A stretch of 64,000 nucleotides of DNA, from positions 266,347,160-266,411,159 of the forward strand of contig CM037879.1 in NCBI GenBank assembly GCA_021292165.1, written 5' to 3'. Positions 55,050-64,000 of this stretch are shown piece after piece; the first letter of the stretch is position 1; every line of letters begins with the position of its first letter. The position numbers and the translations under genes are program-made. The notes under the pieces were generated by a model, which was not told the DNA's origin, did no database searches, and saw nothing but the letters and a program-made list of their open reading frames with translations. The stretch is from Shinisaurus crocodilurus. Its lineage: Eukaryota; Chordata; Lepidosauria; Squamata; Shinisauridae.

Positions 55050-55470
55050 ATTGAATCTAAGCATATTAACACTTCATTTCATTTATTACATTTCTAAACT
55101 GCCCAATAGCACAAGCTCTCTGCATAGTTTACAAATATTAAAACCTTAAAAATACATTATAAAAACCATATAAACATACAACACAGAGAGGCACACACAT
55201 ATATATCTAAAAACAATTTTAAACAATCAACCACAAGAAAAATTCAAGACCTGATTAAAAACCTGCCAAATGCCAGAGAGAAGAGGAAGGTCTTAAAGCT
55301 GGCACTGAAAATATATCCATGTTGGTGCCAGGTGGGCCTTGTTGGAGAGATCTTTCCATAATTGAGGGGCCACCATCGAGAAGGCCCTCTCCCTTGTTGC
55401 TGTCTTCTGAGCCTGCCTCAGAGGAGGCACCTGGAGGAGGGCTTTAGATGATGAACCCTTAGATGATTAA
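55050..55470 (-). repeat. L2-type 3' UTR fragment
   Basis: Reverse orientation: TTCTAAACTGCCCAATAGC, then GGGCCACCATCGAGAAGGCC and GAGGCACCTGGAGGAGGG; similar to 15115-15350. Confidence 0.5.
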
Positions 55471-55582
55471 CCCTTTTAAGGTTTTCAGCATTTTATGGGA
55501 AATGTTGGCTTATTCATTTGCACCGCTCTTGCTCTCACGTGCCCTAGCTGACTTTATTATATTGTTAAGTCTGACTGAAGAC

Positions 55583-56076
55583 ACAGACCTGGTTCACACA
55601 TAATAACAACCCAGTGTACAGGTTGAGTATGGGTTGTTGTTGATTGTCATTACAGGTATGTGTGAACCCTGTGCTATGGTTTAACAATGGGTTGTTAACC
55701 ATGAGCAACCCAGGAAGAGAACCCTTAGTTTGTTGTTGGGTTGTGAACTCTGGGTTTTTCATGGTTAACAACCCATACTTAAACCACAGAACAGGGTTCA
55801 CGCATAATCAATCAATTTATTAATTCGGCCAACATAATGACAACCCACAATTCAAGAACCCACAATTTAATGATAACCCATACTCAAATTTTATACTGTT
55901 TTAATGTATTTTAATGGAGAAAAATGTTTTAATGTATTTTGTTCTGTTTTATTTTCTGTACATCGCCCAGGTGGCCGGTTTGCAGACCAGATGGGCGATA
56001 GATAAATGCAAATAATAAATAAATAATAAATAATAAACCCATACCCTGGGTTGCTGCTACATGTGAACCAGGTCAT
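55583..56076. mobile_element. GGTTCACACATAATAACAACCC fold-back element, copy 1, with L2-tail insertion
   Basis: Inverted ends ACCTGGTTCACACATAATAA and CTACATGTGAACCAGGT. The inner palindrome (TGGTTTAACAATGGGTTGTT and TGGTTAACAACCCATACTT) is shared with 57125-57425. An L2 3' tail (55894-56038) interrupts it between ACTCAA and CCCATACC. Confidence 0.7.
55894..56038 (+). repeat. L2-type LINE 3' tail inserted in the fold-back element
   Basis: TTTATACTGTTTTAATGTAT, ACATCGCCCAGGTGGCCGG, GGGCGATAGATAAATG and an AATAAATAAATAA tail. Confidence 0.7.
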
Positions 56077-56179
56077 GGCGTTGTGACTTCATCCTGTTCA
56101 CTGGATGATTCCCGACTGGTTGGGGTCACCCAGCTAATAAACCCAGGAAGGAGAAAGAAGCAACATCTAAAAGAAAAAA

Positions 56180-56930
56180 ATGGTGCCTGGGGAGTGGGAG
56201 GTGAGCAGCGGTGTTAAACATAGCGTTGGACAAATCTGTCAATTTCAGTTTCTCTCCATGTCTCATTTTTTCAATGGATTTGTATACTTTCCTGCCTCCC
56301 TAGAGGAGAGCTTGCTCCAGACCTGTGATAACATAAATATTAATTCCAGACAAATAAACATTTTACAACTTTGTGGGTGGAAAGTATGGTTTTGCATCTT
56401 TCAAACTGACATAACAATATTGAATAGTTCTCTGCATAGAAGGTTGTAGTTTGGGCATGAGAGAGAGATCGAGATCACAATGGCTTTCTTTTCAAGTGCA
56501 GTTCTTAGTTGGAAACTTTCATTCTGGGTGTGCATTTGGTGCCCAGATGGTGAAGGCACACGCCGGAGCCCATCACGCTGTCAGGGCAGACGGGTACATA
56601 TGTAAATATTTTGCTTTCTCCCCTATAATATTTGGCTTTGTCTAATCTAATTGCTGTCAAAGGCAGAATGTTTGGAGCACACGAGGAAAGCAAACAATGA
56701 ACACCTACGGTAACTTGGGAAGTTGCTCACCCGCCTATGTTGTAGTAACTAGCAATTTGGTTGTGTAACACTTTAGTCACCCTCTGATTTTTGTGGAGCA
56801 TTCATGCCAAGCACAGTTTTGGGTCTGAGCATGGCTCTAAAGCTCATCCGACAAAAGTAACAAAGATCTAGCTCAGATGGATATCAAATATTGTGGTGTA
56901 GTGTCCAGATCATGAATAGCAGTTGTCAGT
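56180..56930. other. No gene found
   Basis: Unique-looking intronic sequence without recognised repeats. Confidence 0.35.
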
Positions 56931-56935
56931 AGAGG

Positions 56936-57126
56936 CTGGTGGCTTCAATGTCAGTGGGGTGGTGTATCCACTCTGGGTTTCAGGCTGAACTTTTAAGGAG
57001 CTGTCCATGGTGCTGAATATATTTTGGCGATAGGGTTCAGAGCCATCGATAGTTCCTTTAAAGTTCCAACTAAAACCCAGCGTGGGTACACCACCCCACT
57101 GACCTTGGAGTCACCAGCCTCCACTG
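56936..57126. mobile_element. Palindromic hAT MITE, member of the 211-bp family
   Basis: Ends CAGTAGAGGCTGGTGGCTTC and the inverse ...GAGTCACCAGCCTCCACTG; no clear target duplication. Confidence 0.7.
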
Positions 57127-57149
57127 GTCATAGTTCATTTGTGCTCCTC

Positions 57150-57425
57150 ACCTGAACTTTATGTTGTTGTTGTTGAATCATGGGTTGTTGTTGATTGTCA
57201 TTATGTGTGAACCCTGTGCTATGGTTTAACAATAGGTTGTTAACCATGAGCAACCCAGGAAGAGAACCCTTACTTTGTTGTTGGGTTGTGAACTCTGGGT
57301 TTTTCATGGTTAACAACCCATACTTAAACCACAGTACAGCAGGGTTCACACATAATAACAACCCACAAATCAGTGATAACCCATTCTCAACCCGTACTCT
57401 AGGTTGCTGCTATGTGCGAACCAAG
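57150..57425. mobile_element. GGTTCACACATAATAACAACCC fold-back element, copy 2
   Basis: Shares TCATTATGTGTGAACCCTGT, GGTTTAACAATAGGTTGTTA and GGGTTCACACATAATAACAA with copy 1; the left end is decayed. Confidence 0.65.
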
Positions 57426-58952
57426 CTGCTCTTGAGTCTAGTTCCCTTTGAGGAGATTTTCTATAGAACCCGACACAATCAGATGTTCTGTTGTAGGGCT
57501 CGAAGATCCTCTCGGGGTTCACCTGGTGAGCTGCCCCATTCCCCATGATCTAGCCTTAGCACTGCCTCTTCTCCTTACTCTGGTGCTGTACCTACATTTG
57601 CAGGCTCAGAATTTTCCTCCTGGCTTGCGCTACCTTGTATACCCAGAAAGAGTTACACCCCATGAAGCAATCTCTCAGTCCTTTAGACATTGTCCACTTC
57701 AGTGGTACTGTCCAATTGCATTAGGAACGTGTATATCTGCCCGGACACCTGATGGCCTTCTGCACTGTGTGCATCACTGCCAGTGGTGTAGTGGTCAGTT
57801 TTGAAGTGCAGGCGCTCATCATGACAGTCCCCATAGCTGTGCCCCCAAGGAGAACCCCAAAATGCAGGCAGCTGTGTCGATCCATATCGATGAACCAGTT
57901 CTAGCTAGTTTTCATCTCTACCAGGAGCAGGTCTTTTATAAAGCCAATTAGCTTTTGTAAAGTTAATGCATTAGTGCATTTGCACAATTAATGCAACCCC
58001 CCCCCCCCCAGGTTTAAAAACAGTCTGCAAGTGACTCAGAAAAAGCCGGTCCTCTGCGGAATCTGCAGGTTGGATTCATAGAAATCTGAACACAATTGAA
58101 TCTGTTGTGGATTTTTCTTGGACATCCCTACCTCGCTGCTCCTTAGTTGGTAAAACATAACACCCCACCTCCATCCAGGGCCGGCTCTCCCATTAGGCAG
58201 AGGGGAGCAGATAGGGTGGACACTTAACACACATCTCAAAAAAAGAAGACATGCATCACTAAAAAAAAAAAGAGGACTGAAGAGAATATCAATTTGCAAA
58301 AACTTTCAGTCTTCCCATCTGCAGCATGAGAATCATGATAATTGACATTTCTGGATTGATTGATTTACTTTTGCCAGCAGTCCAATTAAAGAAGGTTTAA
58401 TCAAATAATTATTAGAATTTGTGTTGACTAAAGAATGGATCTATTATTTTAAGTTTGCATATGGGTAAAATAAAATATATATTATTGGAGTAATATACAT
58501 GGGGTAATATGATGGGTAAAAATATTGTTCTGAAGTGAAACGCCTACTTTGTTTTGGGATGATGCACACATGTAATGTAGCAAACATGATCTCAGAAGAG
58601 GCATTCCCACCTATGTGGAAGAGAACAGAGAATACCTCTCAAGATGGCACTTGCCATCTGCAGTATTTACAAGCACTTTTATTTTCTTAAAAGTGCAATA
58701 TGCCGTTCAATGACATGTTTTGAGTGAATTGAATGTGAGTGAATTGATGCCCCAGTCAGAGCTTGATGTATAAGGACTTCCTGACAGATCGCCTTTCTCA
58801 CGGAAATTTCTTCATTTTGTATGTCAGCAAAATTTGGGCGCTGTAGGAATTGGGCCTTATGGGTTCTCAAACTTTATGAGATGCTGTTTCTTTCTAAAAT
58901 TATTTTAATCTGCTCAATAACAAAAAGTTCTCTGGGTGGGTGGTCAGCTGGG

Positions 58953-58955
<3 letters not shown>
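57426..58955. other. No gene found
   Basis: 58175-58200 is a hAT end scrap (CAGGGCCGGCTCTCCC). 58300-58560 is AT-rich and unique-looking. Confidence 0.35.

Positions 58956-58984
<29 letters not shown>
58956..58984. repeat. (GT)n microsatellite
   Basis: About 14 GT units, followed at 59079-59112 by GTGTT repeats. Confidence 0.9.
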
Positions 58985-58987
<3 letters not shown>

Positions 58988-59198
58988 GTGATTCCCTGAC
59001 TTTTAAGATCACTGTTTTCGGGAAAGAGTTTTACCTCCCCCCCCAGCAATTCCTAGATCTCAGTGGGCAGCAGGGGAGGTAGGTGTGTGTGTTGTGTGTT
59101 GTGTGTTGTGTGTTCATGAGCTGGATGCAGCCCTCATGGCTGAAAAGGTTCTGCACCCCTGTTTTGAAGGGATGAGTCATGGTGTGTGGGGGGAGGGG

Positions 59199-59246
<48 letters not shown>
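59199..59246. repeat. (GA)n microsatellite
   Basis: About 22 GA units directly before a SINE. Confidence 0.9.
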
Positions 59247-59248
<2 letters not shown>

Positions 59249-59249
59249 A

Positions 59250-59478
59250 GAGCCAGTGTAGTGGTTAGATTGTTGGACTGGGACTTGGAAGATCCAGGTT
59301 CTAGTCCTCACTTGGCCATGAAGCTCATTGGGTGACTTTGGGCCAGTCATGGACTCTCACCCTAACCTACCTCACAGGGTTGTTGTGAGGATAAGATCGA
59401 GAGGAAAAGGATTATGTAAGACACCTTGGGTTCCTTGTAGGAAAAAAAGGCGGGATATAAATATAATAAAATAAATAA
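59250..59478 (+). repeat. Squamate tRNA-SINE
   Basis: AGAGCCAGTGTAGTGGTTAG head, GGGTGACTTTGGGCCAGTCA core, GGGTTCCTTGTAGG tail. It lies about 270 bp before the TMEM178B-like exon. Confidence 0.85.
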
Positions 59479-59712
59479 GAGTTATCCTTGGATGTGTAGT
59501 AAATAATGCAGTTTTCTGGTGCTGATAGATGCCCAGTCATGTCTGGGCATGTTCTTTGTTTGGAGACATTTCTAGAAGGTAGGGAGGGAGGGACGAAGAT
59601 TGGGTTTCTCACAACATACAACACTGTTTGCAGTCTCCCTGCTGGTTTCCCACAGCAGTTAATGAACAAACTACTGCTTTAATGGAAGAGGACTCTAATC
59701 TTGCATAAATAA

Positions 59713-60785
<1,073 letters not shown>

Positions 60786-60789
60786 CTAA

Positions 60790-60875
60790 TGGTCTCCCCC
60801 AACCTGGAGCCCTCCAGATGTGCTGGATTACAACTCCTAGCATGCGGCTCCAGGTTGGGGGAGGCTGCTGTAGTT
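60790..60875. mobile_element. Short fold-back MITE
   Basis: CTCCCCCAACCTGGAGCC and the inverse GGCTCCAGGTTGGGGGAG, with little between them. Confidence 0.7.
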
Positions 60876-60946
60876 GGTCAACTAAGATGGTTTATCAGTT
60901 CCTCCGGTTGCCAATGAAAGGGGACCAGGGGGGACAAATATGCCTT

Positions 60947-61105
60947 AGGATCATAGAGTTGGAAGGGGCCTACAAGGCTATCAAGTCCAACGCCCTGCTC
61001 AATGCAGGAAACTAGAGGAGGGGTCTCCCATCCAAGTAATAACCAGGCCTGACCCTGCTTAGCTTTCCACGCTCAGACAAGCTGAGCCAGCATGAGCCAC
61101 AGGCT
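60947..61105 (-). repeat. 5S rRNA-derived SINE with CR1-type tail, copy 3
   Basis: The minus strand has AAGCTAAGCAGGGTCAGGCC and TTACTTGGATGGGAGACC, with a tail ending TTCCAACTCTATGATCC. Confidence 0.85.
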
Positions 61106-61565
61106 GATAGCTGCCTGAAGGAGATCATTTGAAAGCAACTAAATCAGTAAGGTGCATAACATCTGGAATGCAAATAAAATGTTCAGAGAGCTTTATAAAT
61201 CTCATGTACTGGCAAGTGCAATCTTAAGTCAAAAACTGCATTGCAAATATGTTTTCTCCCACCCCCCTTAATTCACAAGTGGGTCTGATGGACATCATTG
61301 GTTTAAACTTTACTGTTTGCACTTCATTGGTTCCACGTTCTGTCTGTTATAGCCATGTAACTGATGGAAAATAAGCAAAGTTAAAATGCCGCTACAACTT
61401 TATGACTGCACAAATTAACACTTCAATTGCTTCCTCACATTTTAAACCAATGATACATTTCCCCCTCCCCTTCACACACAAGTGTTTTGCCAATGTCCCC
61501 AAATGATTTCTCATAGTTGTCTGGATCTCCTTTGAATGTGGTGGTGATACTATATTACACTGGAC
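61106..61565. other. No gene found
   Basis: Unique-looking AT-rich sequence. Confidence 0.35.
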
Positions 61566-61567
61566 TG

Positions 61568-61740
61568 CTGGTATGCAGCGTGATCCTGTGCATGTTTCTT
61601 CAACATTACATTCCACTGAGTTCAGTAGGGCTTACTCCCAATTAAGTGTGCATAGGATCACAGCCATGTAGCATGATCCTAAGCATGTTTGCTCAGAAGT
61701 AAGTCTCATGGTGTTCAATGGGACTTTAAGTGTGTGCTTG
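61568..61740. mobile_element. Two abutting CAATCCTATGCA-family MITE pieces
   Basis: GTGATCCTGTGCATGTTTC...GTGCATAGGATCACAGCC, then GCATGATCCTAAGCATGTTT...CAATGGGACTTTAAGTG. Confidence 0.6.
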
Positions 61741-62227
61741 CTTGCACCCTTAGGGTCAAAGGACATGTTATGTTAACTGCATAGTATATAGCTGAGCCTG
61801 ATTTTTTCCCCTTTACTTTAGTGTAACCAAACCTTAAACCTTCCATTCCACCCCTTTGCTTCCCAGATTCTGGAGGGGATTTAATTTCTTTTTCATCCAC
61901 GCATAGCCCCTCCCCCCAATTTTGAGAAGCAAAAGGTGAGGAAAGGAGGTTTAATCTCCCCTCCTGGTGCACATTGGTCCTGATCCAAATCACTAAAGTA
62001 AAGGAAAAGATCAAGGCTCAGCTATATGCTGCGCAATTCATATAATGCGTATTTTGACCCAATCCTAAGCACATTTATTGGGAATGGGAAATAAGTGGTA
62101 CTTCTGAATAAAAATGTTTAGAATTGTGCTGCATGACCTCCTCATCTTGAGGACCAAAACTGGGATGGTTGGTTAAGATGTATTTAGAGCTTGCCATTGG
62201 TGATTGGCACTGTTGGTTGCTTTATAC

Positions 62228-62399
62228 AGGCCTGTGGCTTATGCTGGCTCAGCTTGTCTGAGTGTGGAAAGCTAAGCAGGGTCAAGTCTGGTTATTACTT
62301 GGATGGGAGACCCCTCCTCTAGTTTCCTGCATTGAGCAGGGGGTTGGACTTGATAGCCCTGTAGGCTCCTTCCAACTCTATCAGATCTATGAAATCTAA
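62228..62399 (+). repeat. 5S rRNA-derived SINE with CR1-type tail, copy 4
   Basis: Reads directly GGCCTGTGGCTTATGC, GAAAGCTAAGCAGGGTCAAG, TTACTTGGATGGGAGACC, then GGGTTGGACTTGATAGCCC and CTCCTTCCAACTCTATC. Confidence 0.88.
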
Positions 62400-63660
62400 G
62401 CTGTATCTATCAAAGCAGATTCTTATGGTTCTGGAGTATGTACATTCTTCAAGTTTCTTTAAAAATGGTGACATCCAGTGATGTTGGTTTTACAGATAAT
62501 ACCTTCTTCCAGTGCTGACCTTTGTGGGTGATAGTCAAGAATTGACTGGGATGGTTAGCAGTATTTTTTTTGCCATTTGCACATCTTTGGTTTAAGGTCT
62601 TTGTATGCTGAGCATGTTGGAAAATTGCAGTGTGTATCCATATTTCTGAATGGTATTGTCCTGCTTCTTCATGAACCAGATTAAACAGCCCGGTCCTATG
62701 TGTATGATTTGCAACATGCATGTGTAATATTTATGCACACCTCTTTCCCATTTCTGATCCTGTAGTAGGAAGCAAAATGAGATCCATTAAATGAAAAGGA
62801 GAGGAAATGTTTTCTCTTGGCCCATCAAACTCATCTTACAACCATCTAGCTGAGATTAGTTAGGGAAGTATTTACATTATAGAATTAAGCTGGTTGAAAA
62901 GCAATTCCCTCTCCCCAAGGAACCCGCCTCAGTGGGAACTGTTCTGGGAAGGGAGCTATTATGGGTAGTCTACTGAAGTTCAGCACTCTTGTCAAATTAC
63001 AATTCCCAGAATTTGCTGGGGAGAATTAAGCTGGTATCAAACATTTTGAAGTGCAGATATGCCATTAAGATTGCGGGTAAAGAAAGGAGGATATTAAGGT
63101 TGCCAGAAGGCCTTATTTTAAAGGGAAATCACTCAACATGGAAACTTAGATCAGAGATTATGGCTGCAATCATATACCCATTTACTTGGGTGTATGCCCC
63201 ATTGAGTTGAATGTGACTTACTTCTGAGTCCATATGCCTGAGATTGCATTGTTAGGCAACCTTCCATATGTCAGCTGCTACTTTGTTATTTTATTTCTTT
63301 TATGTGCCACTTTGAGCATTTATGTAAGTTGGAAAAGCAACTCAAATTTTATAGGCAAACTTCAAGAAGATGGGTTGACCCACAGGGAAAAAGCAAACCA
63401 GAAGGGTGTAACACTGGTGTCATCCAAGCCACTGTGGTATGGATCCATTCCACACCATGGGAGTAACATTAGAAATTCCAAATCACTTGGAAGGAACCCA
63501 GGCTGCCCTTCCTCCCAAACAAGCATCACTGCTCCGGGAAACTGGGATAATTCTGGCAGAAGGAGGAGCTACAGAGAGAGCTCCTCCCATTATCCTGGTG
63601 GTGTGGGAAGGACGTCAATGTTTAAGAGCCACCATCTCACAGTATTCTTGCTGTTTGTCC
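62400..63660. other. No gene found
   Basis: 63160-63250 is a CAATCCTATGCA-type MITE scrap; the rest is unique-looking. Confidence 0.4.
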
Positions 63661-63666
63661 CTAGCC

Positions 63667-63803
63667 CAGGGGTAGGCAACCAGGTGCCCTCTAGTTGTGT
63701 TGGACTACAATTCCCATCAGCCCCCAGACAGCATGGCCAATGGTCAGGGATTATGGGAGTTGTAGTCCAAAACATCTGGTGGGCACCGAGTTGCCTCCCT
63801 TTG
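63667..63803. mobile_element. hAT-type fold-back MITE
   Basis: CAGGGGTAGGCAACCAGGTG and the inverse ...GGGCACCGAGTTGCCTCCC. Confidence 0.75.
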
Positions 63804-64000
63804 CACCAGCCTATGGCTTTGCAGGAACAGTGCTGGAAGGAGATACCGAAATGTACATTTTATCACCTTTTTGTTCTTGCTTGTTGCCAGCACTCCCTCT
63901 CTTTCAAAGCATCCCAGCTGCTTTGGCCAGAGAGTCATAGCTCCTCTTTGAATCACAATCCCGATGGCTTTCTTTCCATGGCAAGCGAGGTGAAGATTGC

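Noticed and set aside
62228..62399. Functional 5S rRNA gene
   Set aside because: Only the central part of 5S is conserved, the 3' part is replaced by a CR1-like tail, and three other copies share this structure.

Overview
This is a repeat-saturated, mostly intronic piece of a vertebrate nuclear genome, very probably from a squamate reptile (lizard or snake). The reasons are many tRNA-derived SINEs of the squamate kind, L2 and CR1 LINE tails, fold-back hAT elements with the core ACTACAACTCCCATCA, and a vertebrate Ty1/copia element. There are no bacterial operons, rRNA genes or CRISPR arrays, and long ORFs occur only inside transposons.

Host gene content is small. One well-supported coding exon lies on the + strand at 59747-59860. 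It matches exon 2 of the TMEM178 family, best TMEM178B, with consensus splice sites. Most of the window is therefore probably the first intron of that gene. A second host-derived piece, the first coding exon of NFIA (nine codons plus splice donor, minus strand, 27395-27421), does not sit at its own locus. It lies inside a 1.87 kb hAT-type transposon (26059-27931) with terminal inverted repeats and a perfect 8-bp target duplication, which looks like transposon capture of a gene start.

Layout: 1-1880 holds fold-back elements, a tRNA-SINE and a GC-rich block of stacked hairpins. 1885-7347 is a complete Ty1/copia retrotransposon on the minus strand: two almost identical LTRs, a 5-bp target duplication, a polypurine tract, a tRNA-iMet-like primer site and gag-pol split by five frameshifts. 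7348-15684 is old repeats and SINEs. 15736-16531 is a solo LTR inserted in a MITE. 16747-18065 is a CR1 fragment. 18140-19650 is L1-like sequence with a local duplication. 20787-21491 is a GC-rich hAT element. 21845-22572 is an L2 3' end. 22797-29551 holds several hAT elements, including the NFIA carrier. 32467-32833 and 28029-28395 are a pair of 367-bp hAT elements. 35862-37904 holds a mariner-type MITE, an L1 fragment and another GC-rich hAT element. 41294-42107 is LTR-like sequence interrupted by a 5S rRNA-derived SINE. 44470-45835 is a 5'-truncated non-LTR element. 55583-57425 carries two copies of a large fold-back family. 59747-59860 is the TMEM178B-like exon. 60947-62399 has two more 5S-SINEs.

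Nothing here works as a gene cluster. The active theme is transposon biology: nested insertions, hAT elements carrying GC-rich promoter-like cargo, and a young copia insertion. All family assignments rest on recalled motifs and eye alignment; no database search was possible.
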